A DNA stretch of 50,944 nt from CAKRJP01 sp963658085 (GCA_963658085.1 CAVKOU010000016.1:1-50944), one strand, 5' to 3'. Shown: positions 32,785 through 42,366, counted from the first letter of the stretch. Made by a program: numbers and translations. Notes: generated by a model from the letters alone, not told the origin.

Positions 32785-33675
32785 TTATTCTAACCTTCCA
32801 TACACTACTCGGTCAAGTCCTGCCAAATCCTTTTTTACGGTCACCTGACAAAAACCAGCTTTTTTCATGAGGTCAGATACCTGTTCCCCCTGGTCATAAC
32901 CAATCTCAAACATGAGATATCCCTGTTTTACTAAATATTTCGAGACTTCTCTTATGATCCTTTCATAAAAATACAGACCATCTTCTTTTCCATCTAATGC
33001 AATGTAAGGATCGTGAAGTTTTACTTCCTCATCCAGTTCTTCGATCACTGCTGTTCGAATATAAGGCGGATTAGATACTAATATATGAAATTTTTGTTCC
33101 TGATCAGAATCTTGACCCAAGGCTTCAAAAAGATCTCCCTGTAAGAAATGCACCTGTTCCTCCGGACATCCTAGGGCTTCTCTATTTCTTTTCGCTACCT
33201 CCAAGGCTTCCTCTGAAATATCTACACCTACTCCTGTAAGACCAGTGATTTTATAGTTTTCCTCTGCTCTTTTTAAGAGACTTAATAGAATGCATCCGGA
33301 ACCCGTGCACATATCAAGAATTCTCATATCTGACTGAAGCTTAGATAGAGCTTCTTCTACCAAGACTTCTGTATCCTGCCTTGGCACCAACACGTGCTCA
33401 TTGACATAAAAGGAATACCCCATAAATTCCTGCTCATGGGTAATATGCTGAAGAGGGATATGCTTCCTTCTCTCCTCAATATATTGAAAATATTCCGTGA
33501 CCATTTCTTCTGAAACCGGTCTGTTTGGATCACCAAAATAAGTAGCTTTATTTATCCCCGTCACATATTCCAAGAGATACCAGGCATCCAGAGAAGCATC
33601 CGAAATTTCTGCCTCCTCTAGAATCTTAGCCCCTTCTCTATACAGTTGTATCAGTGTTGAAATTTTCTGCTTCAT
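32785..33675 (-). CDS. prmC: Release factor glutamine N5-methyltransferase
   Basis: A 296-residue SAM-dependent methyltransferase of the PrmC/HemK family: N-terminal helical domain with the PLQHITHEQEFMGYSF stretch, SAM loop ILDMCTGSGCILLSLL, and the NPPY motif in VSNPPYIRTAV, which binds the target glutamine. It methylates the GGQ glutamine of release factors. The start at 33675 (MKQKIS) follows TGGAGAAGTT; an ATG 15 bases upstream is less likely. It overlaps the end of the DUF1385 gene by 38 bases. Confidence 0.96.
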   Translation of the reverse strand: MKQKISTLIQLYREGAKILEEAEISDASLDAWYLLEYVTGINKATYFGDPNRPVSEEMVTEYFQYIEERRKHIPLQHITHEQEFMGYSFYVNEHVLVPRQDTEVLVEEALSKLQSDMRILDMCTGSGCILLSLLKRAEENYKITGLTGVGVDISEEALEVAKRNREALGCPEEQVHFLQGDLFEALGQDSDQEQKFHILVSNPPYIRTAVIEELDEEVKLHDPYIALDGKEDGLYFYERIIREVSKYLVKQGYLMFEIGYDQGEQVSDLMKKAGFCQVTVKKDLAGLDRVVYGRLE

Positions 33676-34570
33676 AACTTCTCCAGTCAAATACAGCTTC
33701 CACTGCCTGTATTCCCACCTCGATCATAGAATCGTCCGGTTCCTTGGTAGTAAGCATCTGTATGGCCATTCCCGGCTTGCTGATCAGGTTGATCAAAGGA
33801 TTCTCACTGCGTCCTGCAAGCTTCAATACCTCATAGGAAATCCCTGCGATCACGGGAATCAGGGCAATACGTACCACGATTCGCATAAGGGGTGTCTCAA
33901 CCTGAACTAACATCAGTAAAATAATACTGATGGCCAGAACAAAGAACAAAAAGCTGGTTCCACATCTTTTATGCTGTCTGGAACTAATGCGAACATTCTC
34001 CACCGTTAGAGGAAGTCCATGTTCGATACAATTAATGCATTTATGCTCCGCCCCGTGATACATAAAGGTTCTTTGGATATCTTCCATCCGAGAGATCGCC
34101 AAAATATAAATAATAAAAATAGCGATCCGAATAAATCCTTCAATAATCGTCCTGACATGATAGGAAGAAATTACAGGCTTTAAAAGAGCAGATAGAAAAT
34201 AAGGAAGTACCATAAAGATTCCTACTGCCAAAATAACAGAGACCACCATGGTAATATTCATGATAATGCTCTCCTGCTTCTTCGCTTTTGCCTTCTCCTC
34301 CTCTGTCATAGGAGCCTCTTCCTCCTCAAAAAACTGAGAGGAAAACATAAGGGTAGAGACACCTAGAATCATGGAATCGATAAAATTAAAAATTCCACGG
34401 ATAAACGGAATCTTTCCAACGGCTCCTACTGCCTCTGCACATCCGTGATATTCCTTTTTCTCCACCACGATTTCTCCGTCCGGCTTCCTGACAGCCACTG
34501 CATAGGTATCCTTGTTCTTCATCATGATACCCTCTAGTACAGCCTGTCCGCCAATATTCGATGATTTCAT
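33638..34570 (-). CDS. DUF1385 family membrane protein (YqhQ-like)
   Basis: A 310-residue membrane protein, DUF1385. Signature: SSNIGGQAVLEGIMMK at the N-terminus, VGKIPFIRGIFNF, and the family motif YHGAEHKCINCIEHG. Four or five hydrophobic segments (for example SIIMNITMVVSVILAVGIFM and RCGTSFLFFVLAISIILLML). Function unknown; the conserved His and Cys residues in EHKCIN suggest metal binding. AAAGGAGATTTGT precedes the ATG. The order rpmE, DUF1385, prmC, prfA is common in Clostridia. A short hairpin (GGGTC/GACCC) lies in its leader near 34600. Confidence 0.93.
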   Translation of the reverse strand: MKSSNIGGQAVLEGIMMKNKDTYAVAVRKPDGEIVVEKKEYHGCAEAVGAVGKIPFIRGIFNFIDSMILGVSTLMFSSQFFEEEEAPMTEEEKAKAKKQESIIMNITMVVSVILAVGIFMVLPYFLSALLKPVISSYHVRTIIEGFIRIAIFIIYILAISRMEDIQRTFMYHGAEHKCINCIEHGLPLTVENVRISSRQHKRCGTSFLFFVLAISIILLMLVQVETPLMRIVVRIALIPVIAGISYEVLKLAGRSENPLINLISKPGMAIQMLTTKEPDDSMIEVGIQAVEAVFDWRSYEAENFNTDTTV

Positions 34571-34650
34571 ACAAATCTCCTTTGTCTATATCATCCATGG
34601 GTCCTTATGACCCGGCATCGTATGTTTTGGGCCTAGTATCCATAAACTAG

Positions 34651-34681
34651 AAAGAGCTGAGATTTTATAATCTCAGCTCTT
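34651..34681 (-). terminator. Intrinsic terminator after rpmE
   Basis: AAGAGCTGAGATT and AATCTCAGCTCTT pair around four bases and end in a short T tract on the minus strand. It separates rpmE from DUF1385. Confidence 0.85.
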
Positions 34682-34693
34682 AAATCACATGTC

Positions 34694-34897
34694 TTATTTG
34701 CTCAAACCATATTTTCTGTTGAACTTATCTACACGGCCACGAGCCTGAGTAGCTTTCTGCTGTCCTGTATAGAATGGATGACATTTAGAACAGATTTCAA
34801 CGTGGATATCCTCGTTTGTAGATCCTGTTACAAATGTGTTACCACAGTTACAAGTTACAGTAGCCTGATAATATGTTGGATGGATTCCTTCTTTCAT
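34694..34897 (-). CDS. rpmE: 50S ribosomal protein L31
   Basis: A 67-residue ribosomal protein L31, zinc-binding (C+) type: cysteines in TCNCGNTF and ICSKCHPF. The rest, GQQKATQARGRVDKFNRKYG, is typical. The start MKEGIHPTYY at 34897 is chosen because GAGGTGAAAATC precedes it; an open frame extends 18 residues upstream but looks like leader. It is just behind rho and has its own promoter. Confidence 0.97.
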   Translation of the reverse strand: MKEGIHPTYYQATVTCNCGNTFVTGSTNEDIHVEICSKCHPFYTGQQKATQARGRVDKFNRKYGLSK

Positions 34898-34926
34898 GAT
34901 TTTCACCTCTTCTTTATTTTTCATCT

Positions 34927-34999
34927 GCACGTTTCGTGCTTCTTTGTTCATTTCATAAACAGCTTGTTCAGTATATCATAGCATTTTATGGTTTGTCTA
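34927..34999 (-). promoter_or_regulatory. Promoter and leader hairpin of rpmE
   Basis: On the minus strand TAGACA (34994-34999), 18 bases, TATACT (34970-34975), overlapping the rho stop. The leader has a GCACG-TTT-CGTGC hairpin at 34927-34939, 30 bases before the start. L31 leaders in some bacteria are autoregulatory; whether this one is cannot be told. Confidence 0.5.
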
Positions 35000-36343
35000 G
35001 TTAAATTTTGATTTTTTTACCAATTGCACCAATTCTTCATTATTGCGAGTCTTGCTGAACATGTTTAAGATCTGATCTACTGCTTCATCTGCCTTTAATC
35101 CATTGAGATTTTTCCTCATAATATCCACAGCTTCCTGTTCTTCCAGATTAAGAAGAAGATCTTCTCTTCTGGTTCCGGATTTCGGAATATCAATGGCCGG
35201 GAACATTCTTTTTTCAGATAATTTACGATCCAGGATTAATTCCATGTTACCGGTTCCCTTAAATTCCTCGTAAACCACATCGTCCATTTTACTTCCGGTA
35301 TCTACTAAGGCTGTAGCCAGAATGGTAAGGCTTCCTCCCTCTCTCATGTTTCTTGCTGCTCCAAAGAAACGCTTCGGCATGTGAAGGGCTGCCGGATCCA
35401 AACCACCGGAGAGAGTTCTTCCTGATGGCGGAACTGTCAGATTGTAGGCCCTGGCAAGTCTGGTGATACTATCTAGAAGGATCATAACATCCTGCTTATT
35501 TTCTACCAGTCGTTTTGCACGCTCGATAACCATCTCAGACACTCTCTTGTGATGTTCCGGGGTCTCATCGAAGGTAGAATAAATAACTTCTACATTTTCT
35601 CCCTCTATGGTTTCCTTAATATCCGTTACTTCCTCCGGACGCTCATCAATCAAGAGAATCAAAAGATGTACTTCCGGATTATTCTTTCTTACAGACAATG
35701 CTACCTGCTTTAACAGAGTCGTCTTACCTGCTTTCGGTGGAGATACGATCATTCCACGCTGTCCCTTTCCAATCGGTGACATTAAATCCATAATCCGCAT
35801 GGAAGTACTGGTACTTCCGGTTTCCAAACTCAGTCTATGATTTGGGAAAATAGGTGTAAGATCCTCGAAATTTTTTCTTCTTGCTACCACTAAAGGATCC
35901 ATATCATTGACTTTGCTTAAGTATAAAAGAGCTGAGAATTTCTCCTGCTGCGTCTTGATTCTGGTATTTCCTTCTAAGATATCTCCGGTCTTTAAATTAA
36001 ATCTGCGAATCTGAGAAGGTGCTACATATACATCCTGCTCTCCCGGCAAATAATTATCGCTTCGGATAAATCCATAGCCATCCGGCATTACTTCTAAAAT
36101 TCCCTGCACGGTATTACCACTGTCTAAGCGGTCGATGTCATGGGTTTCTCTATTTTCCTTATCTCCGGTATTGGCAGACAACGCCTTTACCGTCTCCTGC
36201 TTTTCATTTTTTTCTTTTTCATCTTCTTCTAACATACGTTCCACAAGCTCTGCTTTTTTTAATGCCGAAATACCTTTGATTCCTCTGGTCTTTGCAAGAT
36301 CCCGCAATGTAGCAAGCGGCAATGATTCATATTTTTCTCTCAT
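34997..36343 (-). CDS. rho: Transcription termination factor Rho
   Basis: A 448-residue hexameric RNA helicase. It has a SAP-like N-terminal helix region (LATLRDLAKTRGIKG), an acidic/lysine linker, the RNA-binding cold-shock-like domain (GILEVMPDGYGFIRSDNYLPG), Walker A SPPKAGKTTLLK and the Q/R-loop region. The start at 36343 (MREKYESL) follows AAGGGAATAGAAGT; an upstream ATG at 36376 lies within a T-rich terminator-like tail. A hairpin with a T-run sits just before the gene and may attenuate it. Confidence 0.97.
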   Translation of the reverse strand: MREKYESLPLATLRDLAKTRGIKGISALKKAELVERMLEEDEKEKNEKQETVKALSANTGDKENRETHDIDRLDSGNTVQGILEVMPDGYGFIRSDNYLPGEQDVYVAPSQIRRFNLKTGDILEGNTRIKTQQEKFSALLYLSKVNDMDPLVVARRKNFEDLTPIFPNHRLSLETGSTSTSMRIMDLMSPIGKGQRGMIVSPPKAGKTTLLKQVALSVRKNNPEVHLLILLIDERPEEVTDIKETIEGENVEVIYSTFDETPEHHKRVSEMVIERAKRLVENKQDVMILLDSITRLARAYNLTVPPSGRTLSGGLDPAALHMPKRFFGAARNMREGGSLTILATALVDTGSKMDDVVYEEFKGTGNMELILDRKLSEKRMFPAIDIPKSGTRREDLLLNLEEQEAVDIMRKNLNGLKADEAVDQILNMFSKTRNNEELVQLVKKSKFN

Positions 36344-36366
36344 ACTTCTATTCCCTTTCTTTACAT

Positions 36367-36402
36367 AAAAAAACAACCAAAGGTACTCTTCATAAAGTAC
36401 CT
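36367..36402 (-). promoter_or_regulatory. Candidate attenuator in the rho leader
   Basis: On the minus strand AGGTACT, an 8-base loop, AGTACCT, seven bases, then seven T (36373-36367), ending 23 bases before the rho start. No minus-strand gene lies upstream for it to terminate, so it would act on rho itself. The gap between stem and T-run makes it imperfect. Confidence 0.5.
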
Positions 36403-36620
36403 GCTGTAAAACAAATTACATACAAATATGTAAAATTGATCATGTATAAATAATTAAATAAACCTGGGTGTATCGACCTGAACCGGTCTGTTCTGAATTA
36501 TTAATAAAGAGTATACTACACTTCTCTTATTTTTAAAAGCATTTTTGTAAATCCTTGATTTGAACAGGTCAGAATGATATGATTGTTACAATTGCGAACA
36601 TATATGAGGAGGTTGGTACT

Positions 36621-37769
36621 ATGACACCACAGGAAAAAGCATTACAAATGCACGAAAAATGGAACGGAAAATTGGAAACCACAGCTAAATCTCACGTAAA
36701 TTCCAGAGAAGACTTAGCCATCGCCTACACTCCAGGTGTAGCAGAACCTTGCAAGGTAATTGCAAAAAATCCGGAAGCAGCTTATACCTATACCATAAAA
36801 TCTAATACCGTTGCCGTTGTCTCTGACGGAAGTGCTGTACTTGGACTCGGAAACATCGGAGCTCTTGCAGCTATGCCTGTTATGGAAGGTAAGGCCGTAT
36901 TATTCAAAGAATTCGGCGGTGTAAATGCAGTACCGATCTGCTTAGATACCCAAGATACCGAGGAGATCATTAAAACAGTGGTAAATATTGCCCCTGCTTT
37001 CGGCGGTATTAACTTAGAGGACATCAGTGCTCCTCGTTGCTTCGAGATTGAATCCCGCTTAAAAGAGCTTCTTGACATCCCCGTATTTCATGATGATCAG
37101 CACGGAACAGCCATTGTCGTACTTGCCGGTATCATCAACGCTCTTAAAGTTACCGGAAAAGAAAAGGAATCTGTAAAAGTAGTTGTAAACGGCGCAGGTT
37201 CTGCCGGAGTTGCCATCACAAAGCTTCTTTTAACCTACGGATTTAAAGATATTACCATGTGCGATATTAATGGAATCCTGGGAGAAGCCTCTCCAAACCT
37301 GAACTGGATGCAAAAAGAAATGGTGAAAGTAACCAATCTCCAGAAGAGAACCGGACTATTAAAGGACGCTTTAGTAGGAGCCGACATTTTCGTAGGAGTT
37401 TCCGCTCCTAATATTGTCTCCGAAGAAATGGTAGCTTCTATGAATAAAGATGCTATTTTATTTGCCATGGCAAATCCGGTACCGGAAATCATGCCGGATG
37501 TTGCAAAGAAAGCCGGAGCCAAGGTCGTAGGAACCGGACGTTCCGATTTTCCGAATCAGGTAAATAATGTAGTTGCCTTCCCGGGAATTTTTAAAGGTGC
37601 TTTAGAAGGTCGGGCGACTCAAATCACAGAGGAGATGAAACTTGCCACAGCAAAAGCCATCGCTTCCTTAGTTCCTGACGAAGAGTTAAATGAAAATAAC
37701 ATTCTTCCGGAAGCCTTTGATCCTCGCGTAGCAGATGTGGTAAGTCAGGCAGTAAAGGAACTGATCTAA
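36621..37769 (+). CDS. NAD(P)-dependent malic enzyme
   Basis: A 382-residue short-form malic enzyme, oxidatively decarboxylating malate to pyruvate. Features: the substrate/catalytic region AIAYTPGVAEPCK, IKSNTVAVVSDGSAVLGLGN, the metal-site stretch DDQHGTAIVVLAG, and the nucleotide-binding fold VVVNGAGSAGVA. ATG 36621 follows GGAGGTTGGTACT; an ATG upstream (36579) is less supported. First gene of a plus-strand operon; the next gene starts 3 bases after its stop. Cofactor preference not determinable. Confidence 0.95.
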   Translation: MTPQEKALQMHEKWNGKLETTAKSHVNSREDLAIAYTPGVAEPCKVIAKNPEAAYTYTIKSNTVAVVSDGSAVLGLGNIGALAAMPVMEGKAVLFKEFGGVNAVPICLDTQDTEEIIKTVVNIAPAFGGINLEDISAPRCFEIESRLKELLDIPVFHDDQHGTAIVVLAGIINALKVTGKEKESVKVVVNGAGSAGVAITKLLLTYGFKDITMCDINGILGEASPNLNWMQKEMVKVTNLQKRTGLLKDALVGADIFVGVSAPNIVSEEMVASMNKDAILFAMANPVPEIMPDVAKKAGAKVVGTGRSDFPNQVNNVVAFPGIFKGALEGRATQITEEMKLATAKAIASLVPDEELNENNILPEAFDPRVADVVSQAVKELI

Positions 37770-37772
37770 TCT

Positions 37773-38699
37773 ATGGCCATGCACTGGGGAGAAAAGAGAT
37801 ACTATTCTCTTGATTATTTTTTAAAAGAAACTTACGGGGAAAAATTATATAAGATTTCCCTAAACGGAGGCTTAAGCTGCCCCAATCGGGATGGAACCCT
37901 GGGAAATCGAGGATGTATTTTTTGCAGCGAAGGTGGTTCCGGGGACTTCGCCGAAAGCAAGACTCTCTCCATCACGGAACAAATAGAAGCAGGAAAAAAA
38001 CAGAGTGCCGCAAAATATTCCGGCACCTCCTACATTGCCTATTTCCAAGCTTATACCAATACCTACGGGCCCTTAGACTACCTTCGCAAAATTTTTATGG
38101 AAGCCATCCATCATCCGGATATTAAAATCCTATCCATCGCCACCAGGCCGGATTGTCTGGATGATTCCATTCTTTCCTTACTGGAAGAACTAAATAATAT
38201 CAAACCGGTTTGGATCGAGCTTGGGCTTCAAAGCATCCATCCTTCCACCGCCAGGTACATTCGAAGAGGTTACGAACTTTCTGTTTTTGAGGAAGCTGTA
38301 GCAAATCTTCATCATCTTAGGATTCCTATCATTGTCCATACCATCCTTGGACTTCCCGGAGAGACGGAAGAGATGATGCTTCAAACGGTGGCTTACCTAA
38401 ACACCTTGCCCATTGCTGGCATTAAATTTCAACTTCTGCATGTTCTAAAATATACAGACCTTGCAGAAATTTACAAAAAACAACCTTTCCATATTTACAC
38501 CATGGAAGAGTATTTATCCTTGTTAGGGAAATGCATCCGTGCCCTAAGCCCTAAAGTAGTAATTCACAGACTAACCGGGGATGGACCTGCTTCCCTTTTA
38601 GTCGCTCCCACCTGGACCCTTAAGAAACGCTATTTCTTAAATCAATTGGGTGCTTACTTAAAAAGAGAAGATCTCTGGCAGGGAAAGGAGATTTTATAA
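37773..38699 (+). CDS. TIGR01212 family radical SAM protein (YhcC-like)
   Basis: A 308-residue radical SAM enzyme. The cluster motif is in CPNRDGTLGNRGCIFCSEGG (spacing CxxC at the end with a leading Cys), the usual TIGR01212 form. Also HPDIKILSIATRPDCLDD and ELGLQSIHPSTARYIRRGY. Reaction unknown in general; members are thought to modify tRNA or proteins, but this is not settled. It starts 3 bases after the malic enzyme gene and overlaps the next ATG by one base. Confidence 0.92.
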   Translation: MAMHWGEKRYYSLDYFLKETYGEKLYKISLNGGLSCPNRDGTLGNRGCIFCSEGGSGDFAESKTLSITEQIEAGKKQSAAKYSGTSYIAYFQAYTNTYGPLDYLRKIFMEAIHHPDIKILSIATRPDCLDDSILSLLEELNNIKPVWIELGLQSIHPSTARYIRRGYELSVFEEAVANLHHLRIPIIVHTILGLPGETEEMMLQTVAYLNTLPIAGIKFQLLHVLKYTDLAEIYKKQPFHIYTMEEYLSLLGKCIRALSPKVVIHRLTGDGPASLLVAPTWTLKKRYFLNQLGAYLKREDLWQGKEIL

Positions 38700-39211
38700 T
38701 GGCAACTTCACTTATTGTTTATAAACTGATTATTTTATATATGTTGGACCGGGTTGATTTTCCTCTCAGCAATTCTCAAATCTCAGAGTTTATTTTAAAC
38801 GAGGGATATACCAACTACTTTAAGCTGCAGCAGGTGTTAGCCGAAATGATCGACTCCGGATTTATCCGGGAAGAATCCACCCACAGTCGCACCTTCTACC
38901 ACCTTACAGAGGAAGGTGCCCAGACCATCAAATTTTTTAAAACTGATTTATCTCCTGAAATCCAGGCTGACATTGAAGAATATTTGAAAGAAAAAAAATA
39001 TGATCTGAAAAATGAAGTCGCCGTAAAAGCCGACTTCTATCAGAATGCCAACGATGAATATTCTGTTCGCTGTCAGGTCATTGAGCACGGTGCGCCCTTA
39101 ATTGATCTTACGGTCACCGCCCCTACAGAAGTAGAGGCCGAGACCATCGCCAATAATTGGTCTCAGAAACATGAGGAGATTTATGCTCTTATCATGGCAA
39201 ATCTTTTATAA
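38699..39211 (+). CDS. DUF4364 family protein
   Basis: A 170-residue protein. An N-terminal winged-helix-like region (ILYMLDRVDFPLSNSQISEF, then FKLQQVLAEMIDSGFI, then TFYHLTEEG) is followed by a beta-rich C-terminal half (VRCQVIEHGAPLIDLTVTAPT). Likely a DNA-binding or sensory protein, but no target is known. AAAGGAGATTTTATA gives a strong start, overlapping the radical SAM stop by one base (TAATG). Last gene of the operon. Confidence 0.9.
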   Translation: MATSLIVYKLIILYMLDRVDFPLSNSQISEFILNEGYTNYFKLQQVLAEMIDSGFIREESTHSRTFYHLTEEGAQTIKFFKTDLSPEIQADIEEYLKEKKYDLKNEVAVKADFYQNANDEYSVRCQVIEHGAPLIDLTVTAPTEVEAETIANNWSQKHEEIYALIMANLL

Positions 39212-39260
39212 AAAACACCCGTATTTTTGCAGTCATCCTCACAAAAATACGGGTATTTTT
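39211..39260. terminator. Bidirectional terminator between DUF4364 and hemW genes
   Basis: ACCCGTATTTTTG (39217-39229) and CAAAAATACGGGT (39242-39254) are perfect complements, with a T-run on the plus strand and an A-run before the stem that serves hemW on the minus strand. Confidence 0.92.
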
Positions 39261-39271
39261 AGTTTATATTT

Positions 39272-40504
39272 TCAAACATACGAAAACAGAAATTCACTCA
39301 TTACATAATTACTCACGTCAATGCCCTTTTCTGTTAACTGAAGGAAATGTTCCAAGGTCATGTCATTTTCTTTAACTTCTTTTGTCTCCCATTTCAACAA
39401 TCCTTTGTCTAAAAATTTCTCTATGGTCGTTCCATAGATTTCTTCCAACGTTACACCATAGGTTTTATAAAAGTACTCTTTACTTACTCCTCTCATGGTG
39501 CGAAGCCCCAAAAACATGGTTTCCTCCATCTGTGCTTCCCTACTTAAAACTTCCACATTCTCATCTGCTTCGTCTTCCCCCTGCGGCAAATAGGCGGATG
39601 TAAACCTGCGATTTTCTATAAGAGAAGACGCTCCTGATCCAATCCCCAAGTACTCTCTTCGGTTCCAATATCCCAAATTATGAAGACACTCATATCCTTC
39701 CTTTGCATAATTAGAGATTTCATAGCGGTGATATCCATAGCTTTTTAGGATTTCTATGGTATCTCTGTACATTTTCCGCTCTTTTTCTTCTCCCGGTAGT
39801 TTTCCAAAATCTGAGTCTCCATCCCAGGAAGTTGCTCCTACATTCTGAACTTCTTCCTCTTTTTTATCTCCATAAATTTCATAAAAAGGAGTTCCTTCCT
39901 CAATGATTAAGCTATAAGCAGAAATATGTTCCGGCGGGGGATCAAGATTTGCCACCTTATGAAGAGTCTCCCTATAGCTTTCTACGGTTTGAAAAGGTAT
40001 GGCCGACATAAGATCCACATTGATATTTAAAAATCCAACTTCTCTTGCCATTTCATATGAATCTAAAAATTCCTCGTAACTGTGAATCCTTCCAAGAGCC
40101 TTTAATTCCCTGTTATCCGCAGACTGAAGCCCTATGCTTAACCTATTAATTCCACAATCCATATAAGCCTTCAATTTTTCTCTTGTAACCGTACCCGGAT
40201 TCATTTCCAAGGTAATCTCTGCATCCTGCTTTAAAGAAAATGTTGCCTCTACAGACTCAAAAATCCCTTGAATCTGTTGCTCTGTTAAAATAGACGGAGT
40301 TCCACCGCCCACAAAAATGCTTACCACAACATAAGCCTCTGCCAAATCATTATAACTTCTGATTTTTCGGCAAAGGCTCTCTACATATTCCTGCCGCTGT
40401 TCCTCGGTAGAAACAGCGGACAAAAAATCACAATATTTACATTTTCGGACACAAAAGGGAATATGGATATATAATTCTAGTTCTTTTTTATTCTGATCCT
40501 TCAT
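39272..40504 (-). CDS. hemW: Radical SAM heme chaperone HemW (coproporphyrinogen III oxidase-like)
   Basis: A 410-residue radical SAM protein with the cluster motif HIPFCVRKCKYCDF, GGGTPSIL, and the HNLGYWNRREY motif that marks the HemW group rather than true HemN. HemW is thought to help heme delivery. It is longer than usual in the mid region (EEEVQNVGATSWDGDSDFGK), a small insertion. It starts 21 bases after lepA; the ribosome site is weak (GATGGAACATAT). Final gene of the lepA unit. Confidence 0.95.
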   Translation of the reverse strand: MKDQNKKELELYIHIPFCVRKCKYCDFLSAVSTEEQRQEYVESLCRKIRSYNDLAEAYVVVSIFVGGGTPSILTEQQIQGIFESVEATFSLKQDAEITLEMNPGTVTREKLKAYMDCGINRLSIGLQSADNRELKALGRIHSYEEFLDSYEMAREVGFLNINVDLMSAIPFQTVESYRETLHKVANLDPPPEHISAYSLIIEEGTPFYEIYGDKKEEEVQNVGATSWDGDSDFGKLPGEEKERKMYRDTIEILKSYGYHRYEISNYAKEGYECLHNLGYWNRREYLGIGSGASSLIENRRFTSAYLPQGEDEADENVEVLSREAQMEETMFLGLRTMRGVSKEYFYKTYGVTLEEIYGTTIEKFLDKGLLKWETKEVKENDMTLEHFLQLTEKGIDVSNYVMSEFLFSYV

Positions 40505-40525
40505 ATATGTTCCATCTTTGGGTAC

Positions 40526-42340
40526 TTATTTGTCATCCAACTTCAATACGCTCATAAAAGCTTTCTGTGGTATTTCTACATTTCCCACCTGACGCATTCG
40601 TTTCTTACCTTCCTTCTGTTTCTCAAGAAGTTTTCTCTTACGGCTAATATCACCGCCGTAGCACTTGGCAAGCACGTCTTTACGCATAGCTTTTACGGTT
40701 TCTCTGGCTATGATTTTACTTCCGATGGCAGCCTGGATCGGGATTTCAAAAAGCTGTCTTGGAATTTCTTCTTTCAACTTCTCGCACATCTTTCTTCCAC
40801 GCTCGTAAGCAGTTCCACCATGAACGATAAAGGACAGGGCATCCACCTCTTCCTTGTTGATGAGAATATCCAACTTTACAAGGTCAGACTTCACATATCC
40901 ATCCATCTCATAATCAAAGGAAGCATATCCTCTGGATCTGGATTTCAAGGCATCGAAGAAGTCATAAATAATCTCATTTAATGGCAGGTGATAGCGAAGT
41001 ACCGCTCTGGTTTCCTCAATATATTCCATACCTTCGTAAATACCGCGTCGCTCCTGGCACAGATCCATAATAGCTCCAATATACTCGGAAGTCACCATAA
41101 TCTCCGCCTTTACCATAGGTTCTTCCATGTATTCGATCTCGGAAGGATCCGGAAGATTGGAAGGATTGGTTAGTTCTATAACCTCCCCATTGGTCTTATA
41201 TACTTTATAAATAACACTGGGGGCTGTGGTTACAAGATCTAAATTATACTCTCTCTCCAGTCGCTCCTGAATGATTTCCAAATGCAGAAGTCCTAAAAAT
41301 CCACAGCGGAATCCAAAACCTAAAGCAATAGATGTTTCCGGTTCGAATTGCAAGGAGGCGTCATTTAACTGAAGCTTTTCTAAAGCATCTCGAAGATCCG
41401 GATATTTCGCTCCGTCTGCCGGGTAGAGTCCGCAGTAAACCATAGGATTTACCTTCTTATATCCCGGAAGCGGCTCTGCACAAGGACGATTCGCATCTGT
41501 CACCGTATCTCCCACTCGAGTGTCCTTTACATTCTTCAGGCTGGCAGTAATATAACCTACCATACCTGCGGAGAGTTCCTCACAAGGAATAAACTGCCCT
41601 GCACCAAAATATCCTACTTCCACTACTTCTGCCCTGGCACCGGTAGCCATCATAAGGATAGATGTTCCCTTCTTCACAACACCTTCCTTAATACGACAGA
41701 ACATGATAACCCCCTTATAGGAGTCATAAATAGAGTCAAAGATCAAAGCTTGCAAAGGTGCCGTAGGATCTCCGCCCGGAGCAGGAATCTTCTTAACAAT
41801 CTGCTCCAAAACTTCCTCTACATTTAATCCTGTTTTTGCTGAAATTCTCGGAGCATCCTGTGCCTCGATTCCGATAACATCCTCGATTTCCTCGATAACT
41901 CGCTCCGGATCTGCGCTAGGTAGATCAATTTTATTAATCACCGGCATAACATCCAGGTCATGATCCAAGGCCAGATATACATTTGCCAAAGTCTGCGCTT
42001 CCACTCCCTGGGCTGCATCTACTACCAAAATTGCACCGTCACAGGCCGCCAGACTCCTAGATACCTCATAGTTAAAATCCACATGTCCCGGAGTATCAAT
42101 GAGGTTAAAAATGTATTCTTCCCCATCCTGGGCCTTATATACGATACGTACTGCCTGAGCCTTGATGGTGATTCCACGCTCCCTCTCAAGATCCATATTA
42201 TCTAGAACCTGTGCCTGCATCTCTCTGCTGGTCAAAAGTCCTGTCTTCTCAATGATTCGGTCCGCCAACGTAGACTTACCATGATCGATATGTGCAATAA
42301 TACAAAAATTACGAATTTTACTTTGATCTATATGTGCCAC
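40526..42340 (-). CDS. lepA: Elongation factor 4 (LepA)
   Basis: A 604-residue translational GTPase. P-loop AHIDHGKSTLADRI, switch II DTPGHVDFNYEV, NKID and the LepA-specific C-terminal domain ending RKRKLLEKQKEGKKRMRQVG. EF4 back-translocates or remodels stalled ribosomes. The start codon is GTG (GTGGCACATATA) with GAGGTAAATATTA before it. It lies between holA and hemW on the same strand. Confidence 0.98.
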   Translation of the reverse strand: MAHIDQSKIRNFCIIAHIDHGKSTLADRIIEKTGLLTSREMQAQVLDNMDLERERGITIKAQAVRIVYKAQDGEEYIFNLIDTPGHVDFNYEVSRSLAACDGAILVVDAAQGVEAQTLANVYLALDHDLDVMPVINKIDLPSADPERVIEEIEDVIGIEAQDAPRISAKTGLNVEEVLEQIVKKIPAPGGDPTAPLQALIFDSIYDSYKGVIMFCRIKEGVVKKGTSILMMATGARAEVVEVGYFGAGQFIPCEELSAGMVGYITASLKNVKDTRVGDTVTDANRPCAEPLPGYKKVNPMVYCGLYPADGAKYPDLRDALEKLQLNDASLQFEPETSIALGFGFRCGFLGLLHLEIIQERLEREYNLDLVTTAPSVIYKVYKTNGEVIELTNPSNLPDPSEIEYMEEPMVKAEIMVTSEYIGAIMDLCQERRGIYEGMEYIEETRAVLRYHLPLNEIIYDFFDALKSRSRGYASFDYEMDGYVKSDLVKLDILINKEEVDALSFIVHGGTAYERGRKMCEKLKEEIPRQLFEIPIQAAIGSKIIARETVKAMRKDVLAKCYGGDISRKRKLLEKQKEGKKRMRQVGNVEIPQKAFMSVLKLDDK

Positions 42341-42366
42341 TAATATTTACCTCAATCTAAATTTTA

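Noticed and set aside
34571..34640. GGGTC/GACCC hairpin in the DUF1385 leader as a riboswitch
   Set aside because: Only a five-bp stem is visible, with no conserved core known to me.
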